Assembly (NCBI RefSeq): GCF_005747095.1
Contig: NZ_SWLG01000008.1
Location: 186,001 to 250,000 of the forward strand
DNA length: 64,000 nucleotides
Direction of reading: 5' to 3'
DNA from: Exobacillus caeni
Lineage (GTDB): Bacteria; Bacillota; Bacilli; Bacillales; Guptibacillaceae
This document shows, piece after piece, positions 24,126-32,916 of this stretch (the stretch's first letter is position 1; the number at the start of each line of letters is the position of its first letter). Below the pieces are notes generated by a model, which saw only the letters and a program-made list of their open reading frames with translations, was not told where the DNA came from and ran no database searches. The translations under genes and the position numbers were made by a program.

Positions 24126-24719
24126 TTAATCATTTAATCCCTTGCCATCAAGAATATGCTGGGTATATTTTTCGACCCTGGACTCTCTCGTTTTAGATTG
24201 TTTGGCTTTAGAAAAGTAAAGAATGTATGCTCTTTGCCGTCCAGGCGTCAATGCTTCGAAAGCAGTTTTCAAATCAGGAATCTCGTCGAATTTATTTTGC
24301 AATTCTTCAGGCATACTATATTCTGTCGTCTTTTTAAAATCCACTTTCAAGCCTGCTTTTTCCACTTCAATGGCTTCATCAATATAGTCTTTGATGGCGC
24401 TTTCCATTTCCATTATTGCCTGTACATTAGTGAAACGGATCTGGCGTGCTGCCTGTACATTCTCTGTTTGTTGAATCAATATCCCCTGAGGGTCCTTTAA
24501 CAGAGCTCCTTTATGAAACAGAAGCGCACAATATTCTTTAAACCCATGGATGGTAACGATGTTATTATCCTCAAACATATAAGTCGGATGCTTCCATTTA
24601 ATTTCTTCGGTCAGATCACAGGCAAGAACAATATTTCTAAGCTTCTCGAACTCTTCCTTCCACTGTTTCGATTTTCTTATAAATCCATCTACCTTGGGAT
24701 TGGTTCTACTATTGGCCAT
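24126..24719 (-). CDS. YdeI/OmpD-associated family protein
   Basis: A 197-residue protein, the same length as B. subtilis YdeI. It has an N-terminal DUF1801-like part (WKEEFEKLRNIVLACDLTEEIKWKHPTYMF) and the C-terminal YdeI block LTPGRQRAYILYFSKAKQSKTRESRVEKY. The function is not established. The ATG at 24719 lies behind gagggggtg; the frame is open to 24788 but that part lacks a site. Confidence 0.88.
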   Translation of the reverse strand: MANSRTNPKVDGFIRKSKQWKEEFEKLRNIVLACDLTEEIKWKHPTYMFEDNNIVTIHGFKEYCALLFHKGALLKDPQGILIQQTENVQAARQIRFTNVQAIMEMESAIKDYIDEAIEVEKAGLKVDFKKTTEYSMPEELQNKFDEIPDLKTAFEALTPGRQRAYILYFSKAKQSKTRESRVEKYTQHILDGKGLND

Positions 24720-24810
24720 AAACAAACACCCCCTCTTTGTACATTCGTTTTTGAATATTATTTTCCTTTTTACAACATATCTGACCAAAAAGCAGTCTCT
24801 TTAGCCAGTA

Positions 24811-25995
24811 TTACTCTTTCTTTAACCTTTTAAAAATCAAAAACAGAACTGCCAATGCAAGGAATGCTGCGAGCAGCCAGACGAAACCTGCCGTAAAACC
24901 GATTCGCTCAATCCCAAAGCCAAACAACGGAAAGCCGATCATGATGATGAAGCTTTGCGTCAAACTGATCATTGAAAAGAACGTGGATCGGACATTGCTC
25001 TCAAGCAGCTGCTGGATATATGACGAGAATATCGGCTCGAACAGGCTCAGTAACTGTCCGAGGATAAGGAAGGACAACAGCACCGCCCAATCGACCGCAA
25101 AGATAAACAATAAAAAGAACAGGATATACAGACCGAAACCGTAATAAAGAATAGAAAAGAACTTGAACCTGGCCTCGATTCGATAAGCGATCTTCGCCAT
25201 CACCACTCCGAGCAGCGTTTCTACAGTAAACACAATCCCTATTGCAGCAGGAGTATATCCGAGCTGGATGAAGTATTCCTGTCCGTAAAAAATAATGATT
25301 GTGAGAACAGCACTTGCCAAAACGAACAATGCGACCGGCACATGGATAGACGGATTCATTTTCCAGATCCTCAACCCCTGCTTAAACTGGTGGTTGAATT
25401 TGTGGTACCAGCGTCCAGCCAATTCTTCAGTCTTCTCGCGTGGCGGTTCTTTAATTAGAAACAGTGGAATTAGTGCAATTAAATGGGTGAAAATCATCGA
25501 CCCGTACACAACAGTCCAGCTGATATTCGCCATAAAGCCTCCCAGGAAGTTGGCAAGACTCAACGACAACAGCGCAATCGCCGTCATGTTTCCAACCACC
25601 CTCGTATATTGTTTCTCCCGGTTCTCTTGCTTCAAAGTATCATAAGCTATCGCCTGTTCCGCCCCTGAATGGAAAGTTACGACGAGTCCCATCGACATAA
25701 ACGCGAGCGTGAACATCGAGAAGCTTCCGCTCAGGAGCATAAATGTTCCGTACGCCAGGCTGCAAAAGTTTCCAAACAACAAACTGACCTTTCTTCCGTA
25801 CAGATCAGCGATCATGCCTGTGGGGACTTCAAACATCACGATAGCAAGATGCAGCACCGCTTCCAGGATACCGATCTCCCCAAAGGTCATTCCTTTATCG
25901 CGCAGGTAAATCACCCAGAGTGCCCTATCGAAAAACAACTGGGCAAAGAATAAATAAAAATAAAGTACATTATTATTTGTTTTATTTTTCATCAT
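24811..25995 (-). CDS. MFS transporter
   Basis: A 394-residue protein with about 12 hydrophobic segments. The MFS motif A variant ADLYGRKVSLLFG lies between helices 2 and 3. The N-terminus LYFYLFFAQLFFDRALWVIYLRDKGMTFGEIGILEA is typical of MFS carriers of unknown substrate found in Firmicutes. ATG behind gagaggac. Monocistronic. Confidence 0.88.
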   Translation of the reverse strand: MMKNKTNNNVLYFYLFFAQLFFDRALWVIYLRDKGMTFGEIGILEAVLHLAIVMFEVPTGMIADLYGRKVSLLFGNFCSLAYGTFMLLSGSFSMFTLAFMSMGLVVTFHSGAEQAIAYDTLKQENREKQYTRVVGNMTAIALLSLSLANFLGGFMANISWTVVYGSMIFTHLIALIPLFLIKEPPREKTEELAGRWYHKFNHQFKQGLRIWKMNPSIHVPVALFVLASAVLTIIIFYGQEYFIQLGYTPAAIGIVFTVETLLGVVMAKIAYRIEARFKFFSILYYGFGLYILFFLLFIFAVDWAVLLSFLILGQLLSLFEPIFSSYIQQLLESNVRSTFFSMISLTQSFIIMIGFPLFGFGIERIGFTAGFVWLLAAFLALAVLFLIFKRLKKE

Positions 25996-26035
25996 GTAAA
26001 CCGTCCTCTCTTATACATCAAAAAAGCACATAAAA

Positions 26036-26063
26036 AGCCGCAGGAAAGTAAACTCCTGCGGCT
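26036..26063 (-). terminator. Terminator of the 36-residue membrane-protein gene
   Basis: Arms agccgcagga (26036-26045) and tcctgcggct (26054-26063); minus-strand tail tttta. Confidence 0.75.
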
Positions 26064-26112
26064 AACCGATATTCAGGAAAACTACTTAACGCTCAATACA
26101 ATTTTTGGAATT

Positions 26113-26223
26113 TTATTTAAAAAAGGACACACTTGTCCCGAGGACGGTCAAAATTCCAAAAATGGACATCATGAACACGATAAACTTTTTCTCTTCCATG
26201 ACACCCAGGTTGAACGTAAGCAT
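26113..26223 (-). CDS. Very small membrane protein (36 residues)
   Basis: The frame has ATG at 26223 behind ggggaggg at good spacing and encodes 36 residues: a short N-terminus (MLTFNLGVMEEKK) and one hydrophobic helix (FIVFMMSIFGILTVLGTSVSFF). A terminator follows. Family unknown. The ribosome binding site and terminator are the main support. Confidence 0.6.
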   Translation of the reverse strand: MLTFNLGVMEEKKFIVFMMSIFGILTVLGTSVSFFK

Positions 26224-26255
26224 GCTTTTCCCTCCCCATATATAAGATAGTTTCA

Positions 26256-26501
26256 TTATAAGTTTTTGTTTTGCTTTACACAAGGAGGAAAACCTACTTT
26301 CCCTAACCTTGCAACAAAATCGTTCAATTTTTCGAGTGAGGTAATATTTTCGTTGCATTGTTCACTATCCTGGCAGATATAAGTCCCACGGCTGACATAC
26401 GTTCCTTGAATCACACCTTTCTTTTCAGAGCTAAATAACCTACCTGAAAAATGACACGCTCCAACCTGGGAAACGTGCCTGTAAAGCCTCTTAAATTTCA
26501 A
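26256..26501 (-). pseudogene. C-terminal remnant of an EF-G-binding (FusB/FBP-type) protein
   Basis: An 81-codon frame that begins inside the end of the RNase J gene. Its core (residues about 15-68) matches the C-terminal treble-clef zinc domain of FusB/EF-G-binding proteins: GTYVSRGTYICQDSEQCN followed by ENITSLEKLNDFVARL. In complete proteins this follows an N-terminal helical domain of more than 100 residues and a CxxC knuckle; both are missing, with only one Cys left before the YIC motif. It is therefore a truncated relic. Full-length relatives release EF-G from the ribosome. Confidence 0.7.
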
Positions 26502-28161
26502 TGATGATAGGAAGGATCAGCGGCTTTTTCTTAGTCTTCGCAAAGATATGCTTCCCTACTGACTTTTTGATATTATGCTTGATTTCCTTCCACTGATTCT
26601 TATTGGACTCCTGGGCATCAAGAACAGCATTGACAATAAGGTTGTTGATGTCTCGCAATAATTTTTCCGAGTCTCTAAGATCAACGAATCCCCGTGAAAT
26701 GGTATCCGGATCAGAAAGCATCTTCTTATCATTTTTACCGATCGTTATGACGGTTACGAGCATGCCATCCTCAGAAAGCTGTTTGCGGTCCCGCAACACG
26801 AAGTCCCCCACATCGTCGATCGCAATGCCGTCTACATACGTATTTCCAGACGGGATCCTCCGCGTCTGGCGGGCCTCGCCGTTTACAATATCGACAACAT
26901 CACCGTTTTTTAATATGAAGGTGTTGTCTTGTTCCACTCCAACCGACTCTGCTAATAAACGATGATGGTGCAGCATCCTGAACTCACCGTGTATCGGGAT
27001 AAAATACTTTGGCTGCATCAGTGTGAGCATCAGTTTTAGATCTTCTTGATAGCCGTGTCCGGAAACATGCATGCCCGACGAACTTCCAGTGCCATAGATC
27101 ACCTTCGCTCCAAGGCTGAACAGGTTGTCTACGATACGGGAAACACTTTTTTCATTTCCGGGAATCGGCCCTGCCGCCAGGATCACCGTATCATCAGGTA
27201 AAACGTCTACCCCCCGAAAATTGCCGGTCGACAGGCGGGAAAGCGCAGCTAACGGTTCTCCCTGGCTTCCGGTACAGAGGATCGTTACTGTTTCAGGAGG
27301 CATCTGGTTGATTTCATTTTGATCGATCAGCATACCATCAGGGACGTCCAGATATCCCCTCTCCATCGCAACATCCACAACGTTCACCATACTTCTACCG
27401 AGCAGTGCAAGCTTCCGGTCGGTCTTCCTGGATGCCTTCACAATCTGTTGAACGCGGTTAATGTTAGAAGCGAAAGTAGAAACGATCACTCTTCTGCTTG
27501 CCTTCATGAACGCCTCTTCCATATGTTCCCCGACCATCTTCTCTGAAGGGGTCGCACCCGGACGCTCGGCGTTCGTGCTTTCAGACAGCATCAGCAAGAC
27601 GCCTTCCCTGCCGACCTCCGCCATTTTATGAATTTCAGAATATTGATCGTTGACTGGCGTGAGGTCAAACTTAAAGTCACCGGTATGTACGATGTTGCCC
27701 TCAGGTGTGTTAAACACAACTCCAAGACAGTCCGGGATGCTATGGTTCACCTTGAAAAACGACACGCCAACTTCTCCGAATGTCAATTTAGAATCAGAAT
27801 GGATCTTGTTCAGTTCCGTTTCTCTTAAAATCTTATGCTCCCTTAATTTCAGTTCGATTAATCCGAGCGTAAAACTCGTCGCATATACAGGAACATTGAC
27901 CCTTTTCAAAAAATAGGGAATGCCGCCGATATGATCCTCGTGTCCATGTGTGACGATCAATGCCCGCACTTTATCTTTGTTTTCCTGCAAGTATCCGACG
28001 TCCGGAATAATCAAGTCGATCCCCAATAAACTTTCATCAGGAAATTTGTTACCGCAGTCTATAACAAAGATATCTTCTTCATACTCGATAGCATACATGT
28101 TTTTACCGATCTCATTGAGTCCGCCTAACGCGTAGATGGATATTTTACCATTCACATTCAT
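26491..28161 (-). CDS. Ribonuclease J (RNase J1 type)
   Basis: A 556-residue metallo-beta-lactamase/beta-CASP nuclease. It has the zinc motif HGHEDHIGG, HSIPD, HTGDFKFD, beta-CASP blocks (STFASNINRVQQ, LCTGSQGEP, HVSGHG) and a C-terminal domain ending KKKPLILPIIIEI, close to the RNase J1 end. It is a 5'-3' exo- and endonuclease in mRNA decay. The ATG at 28161 follows gagaggagcgg; upstream codons to 28308 encode an unrelated hydrophobic stretch and are not counted. B. subtilis rnjA is followed by rpoY; here it is followed by a FusB remnant, so this may be an extra paralogue. Confidence 0.9.
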   Translation of the reverse strand: MNVNGKISIYALGGLNEIGKNMYAIEYEEDIFVIDCGNKFPDESLLGIDLIIPDVGYLQENKDKVRALIVTHGHEDHIGGIPYFLKRVNVPVYATSFTLGLIELKLREHKILRETELNKIHSDSKLTFGEVGVSFFKVNHSIPDCLGVVFNTPEGNIVHTGDFKFDLTPVNDQYSEIHKMAEVGREGVLLMLSESTNAERPGATPSEKMVGEHMEEAFMKASRRVIVSTFASNINRVQQIVKASRKTDRKLALLGRSMVNVVDVAMERGYLDVPDGMLIDQNEINQMPPETVTILCTGSQGEPLAALSRLSTGNFRGVDVLPDDTVILAAGPIPGNEKSVSRIVDNLFSLGAKVIYGTGSSSGMHVSGHGYQEDLKLMLTLMQPKYFIPIHGEFRMLHHHRLLAESVGVEQDNTFILKNGDVVDIVNGEARQTRRIPSGNTYVDGIAIDDVGDFVLRDRKQLSEDGMLVTVITIGKNDKKMLSDPDTISRGFVDLRDSEKLLRDINNLIVNAVLDAQESNKNQWKEIKHNIKKSVGKHIFAKTKKKPLILPIIIEI

Positions 28162-28241
28162 ATGACCGCTCCTCTCTAAAATGAATGGTAATATTATACC
28201 CATCAGAAAAATCATTATAATAAGCAACAAAACCTCCACAT

Positions 28242-28280
28242 AAAACAGGGCATAAATTCGTAGGCTGCCCTGTTTTTTTC
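28242..28280. terminator. Hairpin upstream of the RNase J gene
   Basis: Arms aaaacagggca (28242-28252) and tgccctgtttt (28266-28276). T-rich on the plus side; it may separate the feo transcript from the RNase J gene or act in the RNase J leader. Confidence 0.5.
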
Positions 28281-28306
28281 TATTAAGCGCAACTTTTTCT
28301 CTTACC

Positions 28307-28342
28307 AAAAAGCCTGCTACCCACTTTGGATAACAGACTTTT
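28307..28342 (-). terminator. Probable terminator of the feo operon
   Basis: An imperfect hairpin, on the minus strand aaaagtctgttatcc paired with gtagcaggcttttt, ending in a T run. It lies directly after the stop of the FeoB-associated gene. Confidence 0.5.
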
Positions 28343-28344
28343 AG

Positions 28345-28527
28345 TTATTTTTGGACACTAAATTCTCTGTGATTACTTTCCGCTTTTAGATCGTCACAAG
28401 CAGTCGTACATGACTTGTTCAACTCACAGGCCGCGCATTTTCCTTTCCTGCTTTTCTTAACGAATCGGAAAAGCGTCCATCCTGCATAGCCGAAGATCAG
28501 AACTCCGATCAATATATTCACTAACAT
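28345..28527 (-). CDS. FeoB-associated cysteine-rich membrane protein
   Basis: A 60-residue protein: one N-terminal membrane helix (LVNILIGVLIFGYAGWTLF), a basic stretch and a cytoplasmic cysteine motif CAACELNKSCTTAC. This is the usual small partner encoded after feoB in Firmicutes and is thought to help Fe(II) transport. Strong aaggagatg site; 12 bases after feoB. Confidence 0.9.
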   Translation of the reverse strand: MLVNILIGVLIFGYAGWTLFRFVKKSRKGKCAACELNKSCTTACDDLKAESNHREFSVQK

Positions 28528-28539
28528 AAAAACATCTCC

Positions 28540-30552
28540 TTAAGCTAAACCGAGTAGTTTGCCGCCCTTGTAGATCAGGAACACGAGTGCATAAGCTATC
28601 GTAAGCCCGTACACGATCGATAAAAAAGTCCATTTCTTTGAATGGGTTTCCTTCTGGATCACGGCAACTGTTGCTAAGCAAGGAACATACAGAAGAACGA
28701 ACACCATGAAGCCATAAGCTGCCAGCGGTGAGAATTGTTCCGCCATAAATCCCTGCAACTGTGCTTCAGGGACAAAATAAATGATGCTCATCGAAGCCAC
28801 GACTACTTCTTTTGCAAGAAAACCTGTTAAGAGGGAAGCGGCAGCCTGCCATGTCCCAAAGCCGAGCGGCGCAAAGATCGGAGCGATCGCCCCACCGATC
28901 ATCGCCAGAAAGCTTTCATTCATATCAACGTTGACTCCGCCTGGACCCGCATACGACAAGAGCCAGATCAAAACGGAACCTCCAAAAATAAATGTTCCTG
29001 CTTTACGGATAAAGCCTTTTCCTTTTTCCCAGGTGGAACGCCATAACGATTTGGCCTGAGGCATACGGTATGGCGGAAGTTCAATAACAAAAAGGGATTG
29101 TTCCCCTTTAAAAACGGTAGAAGATAAAACTTTTGCCAGTACAAGCGCTACTACAATTCCGAGTACATAAAGAGAAAGAACGATCAGCGCTTTATGTGCT
29201 GCAAAAAACGCTCCTACAAACAGAGCATAGACCGGAAGCCTTGCCGAACAGGACATGAACGGGGTCAGCAGAATCGTTAACAAGCGTTCTTTCGGCTGCT
29301 CGACTGTTCTTGCTGCCATAACACCCGGAACATTACATCCGAATCCGATAATCAAAGGGATAAAAGCTTTTCCGTTCAGGCCGATGCTCTCCATCACACG
29401 GTCCATAACCATCGCTACCCGGGCCATGTAACCCGAATCTTCAAGAAGCGAAATAAAGAAAAACAGGATAAAGATTTGCGGTACGAAAACAAGTACACCG
29501 CCGACTCCGGCCACGATTCCGTCGAGGATCAGTGCCCTGATAAACGTGCTTGCTCCAATCGCCGTTAAACCAGTTGCGATCCATTCTGTAAGCTGACCGC
29601 TCATAAATCCATCAAGCCCATCCGACAACGGGAAGCCGAGCCAGTCAAACGTCAACATAAACATCAGATACATCAACAACAGGAAGATCGGAATCCCTAA
29701 AATTCTGTTCGTCACAATTGCGTCCACTCGATCAGTGAAGGTCCGTTTCTTTTCTGCCTTTACGTTGATCGCTTCAAAGATAACCGATTCGATGTATTGA
29801 TCCCGAACATTAGAAATATGCTGATGCAGGGACTTCGCTACGTTTTGTCCAACTAATTGTTCTTCTGCCTGTTGATAGATTTCTTCCAGTTTGCCGCTGT
29901 TTGTTAGCGATTCAAGCTGATGCTTCATTCTCGAGTTGCCTTCTAAGTATTGAATGGCCATCCATCGCTTCGGAATTCCTTTATATTCTGGAAGGACCAG
30001 CAGAAGGTCGCTTATCGCTTTTTCAACAATCGGGCCGTAATCGATTTCCAGGGCCTTTGTGTCGCGGTTTTTAACCTCTGTTAAATGATTATTAAGCTCC
30101 TCGCAGCCTTTGCCTGTTCTCGCTATGATCGGAAGGACCGTAACATCCAGCACTTTGGATAACTTTTTATGATCAACAAGAATCCCACGGTTCTTAGCTA
30201 CATCTATCATGTTCAATCCGATCGTGATCGGTTTCCCGAATTCCAGCAGTTGTACAGTCAAATTGAGATTCCGCTTTAGCTGTGAAGCATCGACAATATT
30301 CAACACTTCTGAAAAAGACTCATTTAACAAAAAGTCTGTAACTACCCCTTCATCCCGGGAAAGAGGGCTAAGCGTGTAGACTCCAGGCAGGTCGATGATC
30401 TCGCCCTGTTTGTTCCTGAATATCCCAACCTTTTTTTCAACCGTAACACCGCTCCAGTTTCCTACATATTCATACGAACCAGTCAGTGCATTAAAAAGGG
30501 AGGTCTTCCCTGTATTCGGATTTCCAAAAAGCGCGATTTGATGCTGTGTCAT
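28540..30552 (-). CDS. feoB: FeoB, ferrous iron transporter
   Basis: A 670-residue protein. The N-terminal G domain has G1 GNPNTGKT (11-18), G3 DLPGVYTLSP, G4 NMIDVA and a helical GDI-like part; about residues 280-665 form the membrane domain with the GFGCNVPGVMA and FMSCSARLPVY Feo-family motifs. It imports Fe(II) across the plasma membrane. Start codon overlaps the feoA stop (ATGA). Regulation by Fur is expected from the box at 30803-30817. Confidence 0.96.
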   Translation of the reverse strand: MTQHQIALFGNPNTGKTSLFNALTGSYEYVGNWSGVTVEKKVGIFRNKQGEIIDLPGVYTLSPLSRDEGVVTDFLLNESFSEVLNIVDASQLKRNLNLTVQLLEFGKPITIGLNMIDVAKNRGILVDHKKLSKVLDVTVLPIIARTGKGCEELNNHLTEVKNRDTKALEIDYGPIVEKAISDLLLVLPEYKGIPKRWMAIQYLEGNSRMKHQLESLTNSGKLEEIYQQAEEQLVGQNVAKSLHQHISNVRDQYIESVIFEAINVKAEKKRTFTDRVDAIVTNRILGIPIFLLLMYLMFMLTFDWLGFPLSDGLDGFMSGQLTEWIATGLTAIGASTFIRALILDGIVAGVGGVLVFVPQIFILFFFISLLEDSGYMARVAMVMDRVMESIGLNGKAFIPLIIGFGCNVPGVMAARTVEQPKERLLTILLTPFMSCSARLPVYALFVGAFFAAHKALIVLSLYVLGIVVALVLAKVLSSTVFKGEQSLFVIELPPYRMPQAKSLWRSTWEKGKGFIRKAGTFIFGGSVLIWLLSYAGPGGVNVDMNESFLAMIGGAIAPIFAPLGFGTWQAAASLLTGFLAKEVVVASMSIIYFVPEAQLQGFMAEQFSPLAAYGFMVFVLLYVPCLATVAVIQKETHSKKWTFLSIVYGLTIAYALVFLIYKGGKLLGLA

Positions 30553-30776
30553 AGTTTTTCAATCCTGATATTCTTCGCTTCGTTCAATCGGATGCTGATG
30601 CCCTGCCCGCATGCTTCGATCATACATGGACCGCCGAACGGCAGCTTTCTTTTGATGCAAACTTCCGTGTTTTCTTTCATACCAAGATGAATAAGTCTAC
30701 GCTGAACTAATTCATTCACTGTTGAAAAATCCGTTATCTTTGCCAATTCTCCGCGACTTAGTTCAGTTAAAACCAT
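30549..30776 (-). CDS. feoA: FeoA, SH3-like partner of FeoB
   Basis: A 75-residue FeoA domain (LTELSRGELAKITDF, RRLIHLGM, LPFGGPCMIEACGQGISIRLNEAKNI). It modulates FeoB in the cytoplasm. I start at the ATG at 30776 because ggaggtaa lies 8 bases upstream; the frame is open to 30818 but that segment is the Fur box region. First gene of feoA-feoB-Cys-rich partner. Confidence 0.93.
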   Translation of the reverse strand: MVLTELSRGELAKITDFSTVNELVQRRLIHLGMKENTEVCIKRKLPFGGPCMIEACGQGISIRLNEAKNIRIEKL

Positions 30777-30802
30777 CAGAGTTACCTCCATTTTTATGAA
30801 AA

Positions 30803-30817
30803 TGATAATTATTATCA
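30803..30817. promoter_or_regulatory. Fur box of the feo operon
   Basis: TGATAATTATTATCA matches the 7-1-7 Fur consensus TGATAATNATTATCA at every defined position. It lies 27 bases upstream of the feoA start codon. Confidence 0.9.
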
Positions 30818-31429
30818 TAAGCAGTTTTTTAAAAACAAGTAATCTGTTGACGGATTACTTGTTTCCAGGAATTTCATTGAAATCATTTCTCAATTATTTC
30901 TATAACTATTCTAATTGATTTTATAGTAGAAGGATGTGATAAACGTCACTTTCGTAAATTACACTATTATTCTACTCCTTCTAAATTCACTTAACAAGTT
31001 ATTTTGTTGAACTGTTGATTGAAAAATAATATCATTTTTGCAAAGCACTAATATCCTTTAACAGCCGTTGACATTTTTGACAAACGAATGTTAGAGGCTT
31101 CATATCGACAAGTGGAGTCTTATCATATACCTTCTTTAATTCCAGCTTTTCTGCCCCTTATCTCCACGGCTACAGCTGAATAGTCGCCGGATACAACGGT
31201 TCTTGAATTTCCTTCGGTTAGTCAGAACGTATTGCATAAAAGAATCCCTCCACTTTTTCAAAATAAAAAGCCAGCTCCATATCTGATTAAAGATACGAAA
31301 CCGGCCCATTCACAGAACGAGAGTGGAAATATCCACGGTTTATCAGTTCGCAAGGATCGCTTTATGTAATGATAAGATATTTATACAAAACAGTGAGTAA
31401 CAGTCAATATATTCCTGTCATTTTTAAAG
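30818..31429. other. Long intergenic stretch with a hairpin and a degenerate frame
   Basis: An inverted repeat at 30833-30864 (aaacaagtaatc / gattacttgttt) could be a terminator or part of the feo leader. Between about 31030 and 31215 the minus strand has two short frames that join into one coding-like stretch (SGDYSAVAVEIRGRKAG, then VCQKCQRLLKDI) if one base is skipped near the tga in ggtatatgat. This looks like a decayed small gene, but I do not know the family. Confidence 0.35.
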
Positions 31430-32065
31430 CTATCTTACAATAAACCAGTATACAAACATGATACCGAGGTCTCCCAGCGCATGGCTTACAATCGTTCCGA
31501 TAATCGTGCCCGTCTTTTCCCTGATATATCCCCAAAAGACTCCGGCAATAAAGACCGGAAGAACCGCGACAATATTCAACGGCCGCTCGAACATGGGGAT
31601 AACGGATAGAAAATGATACAGCGCATAAAAGAAAGAAGTGATCCAGACCGTGTGAAAAGCAGTAAACTTACTTTTCAGTTTCACATGCATAAACTCTCTC
31701 CAATAAAATTCCTCGAGGATCGGATTGATCACTAACAAAACAAGGACCAACAAGATTACGCCATTCCCAGAAAAGCCCCACTGGTCTAGCAGATCCGCAA
31801 GATAGTCGATATCGATAAAATAGCCATGCAGCCAGTTTAATCCACCGACGATAAAGAGGAAAAAGATAAAACCGCTGACCAGGCCGATCAGAAGGGATCT
31901 CCCAACGCTGTTCCCTTTTTCGTAGAAGCGTCCCTCTTTATTGATCAGTGGTACGGCAATCAACCAGCCGTAAAATACTAGAAACGTAAGCGGAATGCTC
32001 GAAAAAATTTGCAATCCTGTAAAAATCATGGCGGTTGGACCGATCAAATAGATTAAAAACTTCAT
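31430..32065 (-). CDS. CPBP-family intramembrane metalloprotease
   Basis: A 211-residue, multi-helix protein with the ABI/CPBP motifs: NPILEEFYWREFMH (EExxxR, about 115-128), the second motif in FFYALYHFLS (His), and GTIVSHALGD near the C-terminus. Family members cleave prenylated or membrane substrates or act in bacteriocin self-immunity. The ATG at 32065 follows tttggagga. Monocistronic; substrate unknown. Confidence 0.88.
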   Translation of the reverse strand: MKFLIYLIGPTAMIFTGLQIFSSIPLTFLVFYGWLIAVPLINKEGRFYEKGNSVGRSLLIGLVSGFIFFLFIVGGLNWLHGYFIDIDYLADLLDQWGFSGNGVILLVLVLLVINPILEEFYWREFMHVKLKSKFTAFHTVWITSFFYALYHFLSVIPMFERPLNIVAVLPVFIAGVFWGYIREKTGTIIGTIVSHALGDLGIMFVYWFIVR

Positions 32066-32239
32066 ATTTTCCTCCAAACGTTTGCCCCTTAAGAAAAAAA
32101 GAACCTCTGGTTGGTGTTGTAGCAGGTGTCATTATTCGGATGCAGCAAATACTGTCCATAGCGTAGTGCTTATTGTCCGTAACGTCCCATTTATTTGGCC
32201 ATATTAACATAAATTTAAACCAAATCCGTATCCGAGTTG

Positions 32240-32667
32240 TTATTCTTCCTGCAGCTCATTCACAATTACGAAACGATACCCTCTTTCGGACAGGGACTGT
32301 AATACCGCACGGTTGTTTTCAGTTCTTCCCTGTGTCATCGGACATCGGGTGCAATAAGAAAATGTCTCCAGGCTCCACATGATCATATCGATCTTTTGCT
32401 TGTTCAGGTAGTACGGCAATGCTTTGATCTTCTTTCCATTTAGCGGGCGGAAATCTATTTCGCCCTCATAACCTGTCTCGCGGATTAACTCGTTCCTCTT
32501 CTCCACTTCTTCATTAATGAAAGAAGTCTTTTTAAAAATCATACGTTGATGCGAATAAGTGTGATTACCGATTTGATGCCCTGCTTCAGCCACTGCTTTC
32601 CCTTCTTCAAAATTCTGTTCGAGCTCATTGCCACTCAGAAAGAAAGTAGCTATGACTCCCTCCTCTC
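32240..32667 (-). pseudogene. Decayed polysaccharide deacetylase (NodB-type)
   Basis: The frame opens after a stop near 32668-32670 with VIATFFLSGNELE and continues with GHQIGNHTYSH (NodB motif 2), FRPLNGKK and a C-terminal SERGYRFVIVNEL. The first NodB motif with the catalytic Asp pair is missing and no proper start is present. The segment expected to carry the LIHPM motif is out of frame (HPMSDDTGKN is readable in another frame near 32340), and about 25 residues are missing there. Hence N-terminal loss, an internal deletion and a frame change. Confidence 0.8.
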
Positions 32668-32916
32668 CTCATGTATGTACCTCCATTTACTAAAAGTATA
32701 TCTAGATCATTATTAAGTTTCCCTCCAGGCTATAGCTTTAAGTTAGCAAGTTACAATTATTTCAGCAGAGCATGCAAAACAACAAGTATGAAAGAGTTGG
32801 ACATGAGATAGGTAGCCTATCGCTATATAACTTCCTGTTATGTATGATAGACTACTTATATAATTCGCAATCCGAAATAAATTCCGAATAAAAACTATTA
32901 CTTAAGGTGTTGTCTA

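Noticed and set aside
26491-28308. Longer RNase J with an N-terminal membrane helix
   Set aside because: The extra 49 codons precede a strong ribosome binding site and ATG at 28161, which gives the normal RNase J1 length.
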